Below are positions 55,476 through 63,788 of a stretch of DNA of 64,000 nucleotides, piece after piece. The DNA lies in the NCBI RefSeq assembly GCF_001188955.3, contig NZ_JPRF03000002.1, forward strand, positions 1 through 64,000, in the 5' to 3' direction. Source of the DNA: Kitasatospora aureofaciens (lineage in GTDB: Bacteria; Actinomycetota; Actinomycetes; Streptomycetales; Streptomycetaceae). How positions within the stretch are numbered: the stretch's first letter is position 1; the number at the start of each line of letters is the position of its first letter. Made by a program: the position numbers and the translations under genes. The notes under the pieces were generated by a model that was not told where the DNA came from, ran no database searches, and worked only from the letters and a program-made list of their open reading frames with translations.

Positions 55476-55600
55476 TCAGATCTGGCGGTCCGGGTCGGAG
55501 AAGGTCAGGCCACCGGGCGAGAGGCGGCGGCGGGCCGGGACGGGGACGGCAACGGTCCCGCCGGGCGGCTGGCGGAAGTCGGCGCCCTGCTCGACCGGCG
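55476..55600 (-). pseudogene. Truncated FSDPDRQI gene, copy 3
   Basis: From the stop at 55476 inward the sequence matches copies 1 and 2 (DFRQPPGG...RRRLSPGGLTFSDPDRQI) as far as PVEQGADF. There it changes abruptly to a different coding sequence at about 55601, so its 5' half is missing. It is fused in frame-like fashion to the fragment next to it. Confidence 0.6.
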
Positions 55601-55935
55601 CCGTTGGACTGCATCATCAGGCCCTCGGAGAGCTTCAGGAACGCCGCCGACACCTTCCGGTTCAGCCGGCGCGACACCTCGCCGGGCAGCGCTTCCTCGT
55701 CCAGCCCCTCCAGGGCGTCCAGGGTCTCCTTCGTCAGCGCGCCAGCCTTCGCCCTCGCCGTCTGCGCGGGCCCGTCGGTGTCCACCTGCCGCAGCAGGGT
55801 GCGGTAGTTGCCGACCAGCACCTCGACGATTCCCTGCTGTTGGCGGCGGATCTCCTCCAGCTCGTCGCGGGCCCGGCGCACCTTGCTGGCCACCCGCTTG
55901 CAGAGCATCGTGGTCAGGTCGTCGCGCACCCGCAT
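55601..55935 (-). pseudogene. Coiled-coil protein fragment adjoining the CRISPR array
   Basis: MRVRDDLTTMLCKRVASKVR, ARDELEEIRRQQQGIVEVLV and GNYRTLLRQVDT, then a helical tail ending SEGLMMQSNGA, where it meets the copy 3 fragment. In frame upstream, ACLLHKAR runs directly into the degenerate terminal CRISPR repeat (55950-55978), so the 5' end may be lost to the array. Family not recognised. Confidence 0.45.
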
Positions 55936-55949
55936 CCTGGCCTTGTGGA

Positions 55950-58886
55950 GCAGGCAGGCCCCCTCGCGCGGGGAGGACTCCCTCCGCGCGTTTTCTGCGC
56001 GGACTCGGAGCGGCTGACCCCAGCTCGCGCGGGGAGGACCTGGCGGCGGTCAACGAACTATTGACCCTGGCCGGCTGACCCCCGCTCGCGCGGGGAGGAC
56101 GACTTGATGGCGTCGACCAGCGACCCGATGATCGGCTGACCCCCGCTCGCGCGGGGAGGACCGCGTGGTGCAGATGCTGCTGAGCGGGGAAGGCGGCTGA
56201 CCCCCGCTCGCGCGGGGAGGACTCGTGCCAGGCGTCGGGGGTGTACTCGTCGAACGGCTGACCCCCGCTCGCGCGGGGAGGACTTCTTTAAGGGCGGGGC
56301 CGCAGCACGTCAGGCCGGCTGACCCCCGCTCGCGCGGGGAGGACCCGGCCTCCGGCGACACCGGCCTCCTGCTCGGCGGCTGACCCCCGCTCGCGCGGGG
56401 AGGACCACCGGGACGTGCCTCGGATTCGGATATCTGGCGGCTGACCCCCGCTCGCGCGGGGAGGACTGCTTGCGCATCTCCCGGGCCAGGCTCTCCGGCG
56501 GCTGACCCCCGCTCGCGCGGGGAGGACCCCATTCGCGAACTCCTGCTCGACGTCATCAGCGGCTGACCCCCGCTCGCGCGGGGAGGACAGATGATGTTCA
56601 ACTCGCGGTCCATGCTGATCCGGCTGACCCCCACTCGCGCGGGGAGGACGCCCCCTCGGACCCGGAGGCCGCCCACGCGGCCGGCTGACCCCCGCTCGCG
56701 CGGGGAGGACGAACACGTGCAGGCGCGGGCAGGTGTCCCAGCCGGCTGACCCCCGCTCGCGCGGGGAGGACGAGCGGGAACTCCTGGGGATCAGTCCGGG
56801 GGGCGGCTGACCCCCGCTCGCGCGGGGAGGACCGCTGGGAAGACGAGGGCGTCGTCTACTCCACCGGCTGACCCCCGCTCGCGCGGGGAGGACATCCTCG
56901 CGACCCGTCCCCCAAGGCGCCGGGCGGCTGACCCCCGCTCGCGCGGGGAGGACGAAAAGTGGGTGCATGGTGCACCGGATTGCGACGGCTGACCCCCGCT
57001 CGCGCGGGGAGGACCGACATGGCCATATGTCACCTCCGCAAGATCGCGGCTGACCCCCGCTCGCGCGGGGAGGACGCGCGGTCTCGGGTCTGGACGCTGG
57101 TGGCCCACGGCTGACCCCCGCTCGCGCGGGGAGGACGGCACCGTCCTCATGGGCACCGCCTCCGCCGACGGCTGACCCCCGCTCGCGCGGGGAGGACCGG
57201 GCATCCGAGGAGTCACCGGCGAACGCGTTCGGCTGACCCCCGCTCGCGCGGGGAGGACAAGTTCCTGCTCGGTCAGGGCGCTGCCGTCGCCGGCTGACCC
57301 CCGCTCGCGCGGGGAGGACAGGGGGTAGCGCATGAGTCATTTATGGCCTACCGGCTGACCCCCGCTCGCGCGGGGAGGACCGGGCGTCGGTGGAGTCGCC
57401 CGCCAAAGCCGACGGCTGACCCCCGCTCGCGCGGGGAGGACGATTTGGAGAGCGGGAAGGTGGCGTAAAGCCGCGGCTGACCCCCGCTCGCGCGGGGAGG
57501 ACGCGCCGCCGGCAATCTGCTGCGCTGTACCGGGCGGCTGACCCCCGCTCGCGCGGGGAGGACCTTCTTGTCCACCCAGTTCGTGAAGTTCGAGACGGCT
57601 GACCCCCGCTCGCGCGGGGAGGACCTCTTTATGCCCAGCACTAGTGGTGTTATCACCGGCTGACCCCCGCTCGCGCGGGGAGGACCGAAGGATCCGGCGG
57701 AGTGGACCCGGGCTCTGCGGCTGACCCCCGCTCGCGCGGGGAGGACTCGAGCTGGTCGGCGTTCTTCTCGGCGTGGGCCGGCTGACCCCCGCTCGCGCGG
57801 GGAGGACGCGCCCTCCTCGTGTCGACGGGGGACTAGGGACGGCTGACCCCCGCTCGCGCGGGGAGGACGCCACCGGCACGCGCGCGGCGGCCCGGGCCGC
57901 CGGCTGACCCCCGCTCGCGCGGGGAGGACCGGTCGGTGCCGATGATGTCCCTGATGCGCTTCGGCTGACCCCCGCTCGCGCGGGGAGGACGCAGCCCTCA
58001 CGCGCGCGCGCCGTGCGCGCGCCGGCTGACCCCCGCTCGCGCGGGGAGGACCAGGGCCGGTCGTGGATCTTGAGACGCAGGGGCGGCTGACCCCCGCTCG
58101 CGCGGGGAGGACCAGAACGTGAACTTCGCGAGCGGGTGGGCCAACGGCTGACCCCCGCTCGCGCGGGGAGGACTTTTCCGCCTCGATGGCGAGGTCGGTG
58201 GCGGTCGGCTGACCCCCGCTCGCGCGGGGAGGACACGACCTGCACCTCCCACTTCGGGACGCCGTCCGGCTGACCCCCGCTCGCGCGGGGAGGACATTCC
58301 GAGTGCGAACGACGCACGTTCCTGCCACGGCTGACCCCCGCTCGCGCGGGGAGGACCGCGACGACGTCGGTGACGGCAAGCCCTCGCCCGGCTGACCCCC
58401 GCTCGCGCGGGGAGGACCGCGCCGCAGCAGCCATCTGGGCCTGCAGCTGCGGCTGACCCCCGCTCGCGCGGGGAGGACGCGGGCCTTGGCCTCTTCCTCG
58501 CGGGCGTCCTCGGCTGACCCCCGCTCGCGCGGGGAGGACGTGAGTGGTTTCATGAGGCGCCTTCCGGGTGGTCTGGCTGACCCCCGCTCGCGCGGGGAGG
58601 ACGCCGACGGCCTGGTCCTCGCCTTCAACCCGACCGGCTGACCCCCGCTCGCGCGGGGAGGACTCTTCCGTCCCTCCGTCCTTCCCTGACCGTGACGGCT
58701 GACCCCCGCTCGCGCGGGGAGGACCCGACCGAGCGTCAGATCGCCCGCGCCCGTTCCGGCTGACCCCCGCTCGCGCGGGGAGGACTACGACGAGGCCCGC
58801 GCCAACGGCCGCCAGGTCGGCTGACCCCCGCTCGCGCGGGGAGGACGGCGCCAGCCGGTGCGCCTGGGGCGGCGCAGCTGGCTGAC
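55950..58886 (-). CRISPR. Type I-E array, distal segment (48 repeats, 48 spacers)
   Basis: 29-nt repeats, 32-nt spacers, period 61. On the minus strand the repeat begins GTCCTCCCCGCGCGAGCGGG and ends GTCAGCCG. The first unit (55950-55978) is degenerate and the second carries one substitution, marking the leader-distal end. Irregular spacers are 56894-56924 (31 nt) and 58540-58573 (34 nt). A 49th repeat is cut after 8 nt (58879-58886) by IS DNA. Spacers 57198-57229 and 57381-57412 are related to each other. Confidence 0.95.
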
Positions 58887-59092
58887 TGTCGGCAACGGCT
58901 CAAAACGGGCCGGTTCCAGCGGTTCAGTTGTGGGCCATCCGTTGGTCTCGTTGGATGGTGTGCGTCAGTCGTTGTCGTCGGTGGGGACGCGTCCGAGTTC
59001 GCGTCCTCGCATGCGGTAGGACTCGCCCTTGAGGGAGTGGACCTCGGCGTGGTGGACGAGTCGGTCGATCATCGCGGCGGCGACGGTCTCGT
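58887..59092 (-). mobile_element. IS21-family remnant (istB 3' end) inside the CRISPR array
   Basis: The minus strand encodes the last ~38 residues of an IstB-type helper ATPase (TVAAAMIDRLVHHAEVHSLK, GESYRMRGRELGRVP). Non-coding DNA follows, ending ...GCCGTTGCCGACA, so the element terminus is TGTCGG on the plus strand, as IS21 ends begin with TG. istA, most of istB and the other terminus are missing, and the remnant is fused to an intact repeat at 59093. Insertion into a repeat and later deletion between IS and array explains this. Confidence 0.8.
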
Positions 59093-59731
59093 CGGCTGAC
59101 CCCCGCTCGCGCGGGGAGGACGACTCCCCCGCCTCACATGCCGTAGGCGTGGACGGCTGACCCCCGCTCGCGCGGGGAGGACCAAGCACCTAGCGCCTAG
59201 ACACCGCCAGAGTACGGCTGACCCCCGCTCGCGCGGGGAGGACACGAGGTACTCGGTGCGGCCGCCGCCGAGGATCGGCTGACCCCCGCTCGCGCGGGGA
59301 GGACGACTCCCCCGCCTCGCACGCCGTGGGCGTTGACGGCTGACCCCCGCTCGCGCGGGGAGGACCAGCACGGCCTGCCCGCCGCGGCCGGTCTCGGCGG
59401 CTGACCCCCGCTCGCGCGGGGAGGACACGCTGGTGATGCCGGAGACGTTGAGGACGCCCGGCTGACCCCCGCTCGCGCGGGGAGGACACCCGGGAAGACC
59501 TGGCGAACGCGGCCGGAACCGGCTGACCCCCGCTCGCGCGGGGAGGACGAGGTCGATCACGTCCGCGACGTACGCCCCGTCGGCTGACCCCCGCTCGCGC
59601 GGGGAGGACGTCCAGCCGTGGGCGGCGTAGACGTTGAGCAACGGCTGACCCCCGCTCGCGCGGGGAGGACCAGCTCGCGACTGCGGTAACGGAGGGGGCG
59701 CACGGCTGACCCCCGCTCGCGCGGGGAGGAC
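59093..59731 (-). CRISPR. Type I-E array, leader-proximal segment (11 repeats, 10 spacers)
   Basis: Identical 29-nt repeats, 32-nt spacers, period 61, ending 21 nt from the cas2 stop codon. No degenerate repeats, as expected for recent acquisitions. Spacers 59122-59153 and 59305-59336 differ at four positions only. All repeats are in phase with the distal segment apart from the IS remnant. Confidence 0.95.
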
Positions 59732-59790
59732 CCTTTCCGACCTGCAATGTTTCTAGGGGTTTGCGATTTCTTGACCTTGGTGGTGATGCC
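59732..59790 (-). promoter_or_regulatory. CRISPR leader overlapping the 3' end of cas2
   Basis: Immediately upstream of the first repeat (minus-strand sense) is the most A/T-rich stretch nearby (AAGGTCAAGAAATCGCAAAC, CCCTAGAAACATTGCAGG). Only 21 nt separate the cas2 stop from the array, so a leader of normal length must include the last codons of cas2 (HHHQGQEIANP). Confidence 0.55.
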
Positions 59791-60073
59791 GGCGGGTCAT
59801 CGCCACCAGTGTGAGCCCGTCGAAGTCGACGGGCTTTCGTCGCTGCTCACCCGCTGTGCGAAGCACGAAGCCTTGCTCGTTGGATGCCGGGTGGACCAGT
59901 ACAGCCACTCCGCTACCGATGCATTCACTAACGGCGTGCCAGAGTTCGTCGCGGACCTTCGCGGAGATGGTGCCGACGTACAGCTGAGGGGTGACCTCGA
60001 GGAGCCAGCGGGTCAGGGCTCCTCGAACGTGATCAGGGACAGCGGTTGCGGACAGGACGGTCATTGTTGCCAT
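59753..60073 (-). CDS. cas2: CRISPR-associated endonuclease Cas2, type I-E
   Basis: 106 aa. A ferredoxin-like Cas2e: MTVLSATAVPDHVRGALTRW, LLEVTPQLYVGTISAKVRDE and a C-terminal strand (DFDGLTLVAMTRR). It forms the spacer-integration complex with Cas1. It begins 28 nt after cas1 and is the last cas gene before the array. A start nine nt downstream (MTVLSATAVPD) would fit the E. coli pattern better. The final ~10 codons coincide with the leader. Confidence 0.9.
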   Translation of the reverse strand: MATMTVLSATAVPDHVRGALTRWLLEVTPQLYVGTISAKVRDELWHAVSECIGSGVAVLVHPASNEQGFVLRTAGEQRRKPVDFDGLTLVAMTRRHHHQGQEIANP

Positions 60074-60101
60074 GACTGTCCAGCGGACTGCAGGGAGGCG
60101 G

Positions 60102-61091
60102 TCAAAGGGTCTGCTCCGTCGAGTAGTTCACGCCGCCCGGCAGCACTCCTGAGACGGGATCCCAGAGGTCCACGAGCTGTTCCTCGGGGTCAGGCGTGGC
60201 CATCTGCTGTTCTGGTGCGAGCAAGCGCTGGATGTCGGCGACGATGCGCGGTAGGAGCCGGAACAGCTGCAGGCCATCGCGAAAGCCGCGCCGGGCCTCG
60301 GCCTCCGGATACGGCGACGAGTGGAGAGAGAAGGCCAGCGGGATGGTGAGTTCGGCCTTGTAGAGATCGGCGATGTCGTAGACGAAGGCCTGCTGGTTGC
60401 CGCTGTGGATGAATCCGAGCGCAGGGGAGCAGCCGAGCGCGAGGATGGCAGCGTGGACGATGCCGTAGAGGCACGTGTTCGCGGAGGAAAGAGCAAGGTT
60501 GACGGGGTCCTGGGTGTCCCACGACTTGGGGTCGTAGTTGCGGCGGAAGCGACCGATGCGGTGTTGCTGGGCGAGCAGACGGTAGAGGGCCTTGACCCGG
60601 TCGCCTTCGAAGCCGCGGAGCTGGGCGAAGTTGCTGCCCGCGGGAGCGGTGCCGCGGCCGAATCGCTGCTCATACATGGCGGTGGCGACGGCCAGGCGGC
60701 TGGTGTCATCGGCCCACACCCGGACTTGGCGTTCCAGCCATACCGTGGTGAGGGAGTCGGGGAGGACAGCGGCGTAGCACCGGACGCCGCCGGCTCCGGC
60801 GATGACGACGGTGGTGCCGTGGCGGGCGAGGGTGGCGAGGGCTCTGGCGGTGATGGAGGTGCCGGGGCCCAGGAGGACACAGCCAAGGGCGGCGGTAGGG
60901 AGGTAGACGGTTTCGGTTCCGCGGTCGACGCTGGTGATTTCGGCGCAGACGCCGGTGTCGTCCTGGACGACGCGGACGATGTCGAGATAGAGGAAGGAGA
61001 GGGAGTCGGCGATGCGCGGAAGCATGGCGACGGTGGGAGCCGCCAGGCTCCGGCGGGCGGCTCCCGGAGCGGGACGGCGTCGGGTGGTCAC
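60102..61091 (-). CDS. cas1: CRISPR integrase Cas1, type I-E
   Basis: 329 aa from GTG 61091, which overlaps the cas6e stop by 4 nt (GTGA) and so fixes the start; the long open frame upstream is a shadow of cas6e. Metal ligands are visible: Glu in RGFEGDRVKAL, His in GFIHSGNQQAF and Asp in YDIADLYKAELTIP. A helical C-terminus follows. It catalyses insertion of protospacers at the leader end. Intact. Confidence 0.95.
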   Translation of the reverse strand: MTTRRRPAPGAARRSLAAPTVAMLPRIADSLSFLYLDIVRVVQDDTGVCAEITSVDRGTETVYLPTAALGCVLLGPGTSITARALATLARHGTTVVIAGAGGVRCYAAVLPDSLTTVWLERQVRVWADDTSRLAVATAMYEQRFGRGTAPAGSNFAQLRGFEGDRVKALYRLLAQQHRIGRFRRNYDPKSWDTQDPVNLALSSANTCLYGIVHAAILALGCSPALGFIHSGNQQAFVYDIADLYKAELTIPLAFSLHSSPYPEAEARRGFRDGLQLFRLLPRIVADIQRLLAPEQQMATPDPEEQLVDLWDPVSGVLPGGVNYSTEQTL

Positions 61092-61744
61092 GCGGGTTCC
61101 CGGTGGGGGGCGATGCTGAGGAGGCCACAGCCGTAGGCCTTGCCCTTGCCGATGCCGTCGGTGAGGCGGGTGCGCAGGCGGTCGGCGTCGGCGATGACGG
61201 CGGTGCCTTCGAAGAGGATCCTGTGGTGCTGGACCTGGCTGCGGTCGCTGCGCCGGGCTCCTCTGGCGGCGTCCAGGGGACTGGAGTAAAGGGTGCCCAG
61301 GCGCAGGCCGCTGGTTTCGGCCTGCCGGGCCCACCAGTCGTCGGCGGCTGTGCCTTGGAGGGGCACGATGGCTTTGAGCTGGTAGAGCTCGCGGGTGGTG
61401 CGGCCGGGTTTGCGGATGGGGTTGGCGGCGATGCGGTAGCGGATGTGGAGGCCGGGGCGGAGGGCGTCCAGCAAGGGGGTGAGGGTTTTGGTAGCGGCCT
61501 GGCCGTAGCCGGCGGGGAGGCGGCTGAGGTCGGGTGGCTGGGTGCTCTGGAGGAGGATCTGGTGGCCTGCCGGTGTGGTCTCGCTGCGGAAGAGGATGCC
61601 GAGCCGGCGGCGCGGTTCGGGGTCGGGGAGGTTGTCGGGGAAGAGCGACATCAGCCGGTGGTGCAGGTCGACGGCTCCGGCGGTGTCGCGGCGGGCGTCG
61701 CGGCTGCGCGGGTCGGGGATGATGCGGGTCAGCCACAGGTTCAT
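61088..61744 (-). CDS. cas6e: CRISPR RNA endonuclease Cas6e (CasE)
   Basis: 218 aa. Tandem ferredoxin folds with the N-terminal catalytic histidine region (GAVDLHHRLMSLFPDN) and the conserved glycine-rich loop near the end (GIGKGKAYGCGLLSIA). It cleaves the precursor transcript in each repeat hairpin and stays bound to the crRNA 3' end. Start overlaps the cas5e stop (ATGA). Length is normal for the family. Confidence 0.95.
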   Translation of the reverse strand: MNLWLTRIIPDPRSRDARRDTAGAVDLHHRLMSLFPDNLPDPEPRRRLGILFRSETTPAGHQILLQSTQPPDLSRLPAGYGQAATKTLTPLLDALRPGLHIRYRIAANPIRKPGRTTRELYQLKAIVPLQGTAADDWWARQAETSGLRLGTLYSSPLDAARGARRSDRSQVQHHRILFEGTAVIADADRLRTRLTDGIGKGKAYGCGLLSIAPHREPA

Positions 61745-62568
61745 GCGGGGATGCTTTCGGGGCGGGTCGTATGCCGGCCGAGGTAGTCGGCGAGGGCGGT
61801 GAGGTAGTTGGCGCCGAGGCCCTTGCAGCGGTTGCCGGGCAGGGTGAGGGTGCGCTGGTAGCGGGGACGGGAGCGGTAGGCGCGGCGGCGGGGGTGGAAG
61901 GTGAGGGGGTCGTCGGTCACCTCGCCTGCGGGGGTGTGTCCGCTGTTCTCACCGGGCTGGGACTGTTCGCCGAGCCGGTCGAGTGGCTGGTCGCTGTGGA
62001 AGACGAGGTCGACGGTGGTGTCGTCGGTGGGTGTGCGGCGGGCGATGGGCAGGTTGACGAGGTGGTGCAGGGGGTCGTCGACCAGGCCGAGGAGCAGTGG
62101 GCCCTCAGGCGGGCAGGAGCGCCTGCCGAGGTAGGGGGGCCAGTGCGGGTTTTGCAGCGCTTGGGCCCACTTGTCGAGGAGGCTGGATTCGGCGGTGATG
62201 ACCGCGGTGAAGGCCGCGTCGGTGAGGTAGTAGCGGTGGGAGAGCAGGGTGGCGGTGGCGCCGGAGCGCTTCTTGCCTTCCGCGGTGGTCACGGTGTGGG
62301 AGGCGGGCAGGCCGCCGCCGACGGTGTGCAGGTCGCGCAGGATGGCGCCCGGCCGGTCCGCGCGGACGGTCAGTGAGAGGGCGGTGAGGTCGCTGATGTC
62401 GTCGCCGCGCTTGCGGCCGAGGGCGCAGGCCAGCAGTCCGATGACGCCGGAGCGGGTGGGAAACGGTGCGGTGTCGCGTTCGTTGAACTCGCTGATCTCG
62501 CCCCAGGACTGCAGCGGCGCGGCCAGGCGCAGGAGCAGCCCCCGTGCAGCGGTGGCGTCGGGGCTCAT
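61741..62568 (-). CDS. cas5e: Cascade subunit Cas5e (CasD)
   Basis: 275 aa from ATG 62568, overlapping the cas7e stop by 4 nt; the open frame to 62688 upstream is not used. Characteristic N-terminus (GLLLRLAAPLQSWGEISEFN, then RDTAPFPTRSGVIGLLACAL GRKR). It caps the crRNA 5' handle in Cascade. The C-terminal part (RRAYRSRPRYQRTLTLPGNR) is slightly extended with an acidic insert (EQSQPGENSGHTPAGEVTDD). Confidence 0.95.
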   Translation of the reverse strand: MSPDATAARGLLLRLAAPLQSWGEISEFNERDTAPFPTRSGVIGLLACALGRKRGDDISDLTALSLTVRADRPGAILRDLHTVGGGLPASHTVTTAEGKKRSGATATLLSHRYYLTDAAFTAVITAESSLLDKWAQALQNPHWPPYLGRRSCPPEGPLLLGLVDDPLHHLVNLPIARRTPTDDTTVDLVFHSDQPLDRLGEQSQPGENSGHTPAGEVTDDPLTFHPRRRAYRSRPRYQRTLTLPGNRCKGLGANYLTALADYLGRHTTRPESIPA

Positions 62569-63737
62569 GCGCCGGCCTTGACGGGGGCGGGGGCGAAGGC
62601 GGCCTCGATGGCGGTGTCGATGAGGCCGGAGAAGGAGTCGACCCGGGTGCCGAGGCCTGCGAGGTCCTTCTCCTCGAGGCTGGCCCACCCGGCGGCGACG
62701 GTGCCGCGCCCTGCGAGGAGCTTGTTCGCGGCGGTGGCGTAGCGGGCGAGGGCTGCGCGTGAGGCGGCGGCGTAGCCGCCGTGGTCGCGGGAGAGGACGG
62801 GCTGTTCGAACGCGGCGGCGTAGGACAGGGGGCGGTCGCTGCGCACGGCGATGTGGGCGAGGTCGGGGATGGTGTGGGGTGCGGTGGCGGTCTTCTTGGC
62901 GCGGGGGATGGAGAGGATGAAGGCTTCGGCGAATCCGGCGGCGAGTTCGCGGGCGGCGGCGTGGTCGTCGCCGAGGTTGTGCGCGAGGTCGGCGAGGTCG
63001 ACGGTGGCGTAGCGGTAGAAGACGCCGGCGCTGAATTCGGCGTGGCCCATGTGGGCGCTGCCGGTGGTGTCGCCCCAGGCGGAGGTGACGTCGTCGACGG
63101 CGGAGAAGTAGTCGAGTTCGACGTCGGTGGGGTGGGTGGTGAGGGCGTGGGCGACCTGGACGGCGCCGTCGACGCCGGCGTCGTCGACTTCGGCGAGCAT
63201 GCGGCCGAAGAGGTTGATGATGCCGTTGCGCGAGCGCAGGATGGCGTCGATGGCGTCCTTGGGCAGGACGCTCTTGTCTGTGGTCTTCTTGATGTCCTTG
63301 GCGTTCTCGAGGTCGGTGCGGTGGGCCGCGGCGAGGGCGGCGAGTTCGGCGACGGCGGTTTCGGGCACGTAGACCATGGCGTTGGTGGTGATGACGGGCG
63401 AGTCCTTGGCGGTCTCGAATTTGATGGAGCTGCCGGCGGCGATGTGCTGGCCGGCGCGCTGGGCGAGTTCGGCGGGCCAGCCGTGCTCCTCCTCGAGCAG
63501 GCGGGTGACGCGGGCGCCGATGCGGCGGGTGCGAAGGGCCTGCTCGCCGAAGTTGTCCTGGTAGTACTCGCGGACGGCGCGCTTCCAGGACTGGCTGCTG
63601 ACGCGGGTGCGTTCGGTGTCGCCGTAGCGGACGGTCTTGACGGAGTTGTTGTCGTCCCGGTTGAGGTTGGCGAACGGGATGCTCTGGACGACGTGGATGT
63701 CGAGGAAGCGGGCGGTGGTGCGGTCGGGGACGGGCAT
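62565..63737 (-). CDS. cas7e: Cascade backbone subunit Cas7e (CasC/Cse4)
   Basis: 390 aa. N-terminal strand FLDIHVVQSIPFANLNRDDN, then KTVRYGDTERTRVSSQSWKR, both hallmark Cas7e segments, and the central thumb region (AEVDDAGVDGAVQVAHALTT). Six copies coat the crRNA spacer. ATG 63737 has GAGAAGAGC upstream. 51 bp separate it from cse2. Confidence 0.95.
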   Translation of the reverse strand: MPVPDRTTARFLDIHVVQSIPFANLNRDDNNSVKTVRYGDTERTRVSSQSWKRAVREYYQDNFGEQALRTRRIGARVTRLLEEEHGWPAELAQRAGQHIAAGSSIKFETAKDSPVITTNAMVYVPETAVAELAALAAAHRTDLENAKDIKKTTDKSVLPKDAIDAILRSRNGIINLFGRMLAEVDDAGVDGAVQVAHALTTHPTDVELDYFSAVDDVTSAWGDTTGSAHMGHAEFSAGVFYRYATVDLADLAHNLGDDHAAARELAAGFAEAFILSIPRAKKTATAPHTIPDLAHIAVRSDRPLSYAAAFEQPVLSRDHGGYAAASRAALARYATAANKLLAGRGTVAAGWASLEEKDLAGLGTRVDSFSGLIDTAIEAAFAPAPVKAGA

Positions 63738-63788
63738 GCTCTTCTCCTTCGAGGCGGGTGTACGGGTGGTCGTGCGGGCCGGACGTGG

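Noticed and set aside
56050-58628. Long minus-strand open frames rich in SSPRERGSA/PPRASGGQP repeats
   Set aside because: They are the CRISPR repeats read through as protein; the 61-bp period cycles the frame.
61092-61736. N-terminal extension of cas1 to 544 aa
   Set aside because: The extension is cas6e read in another frame, and the GTGA overlap fixes the cas1 start at 61091.
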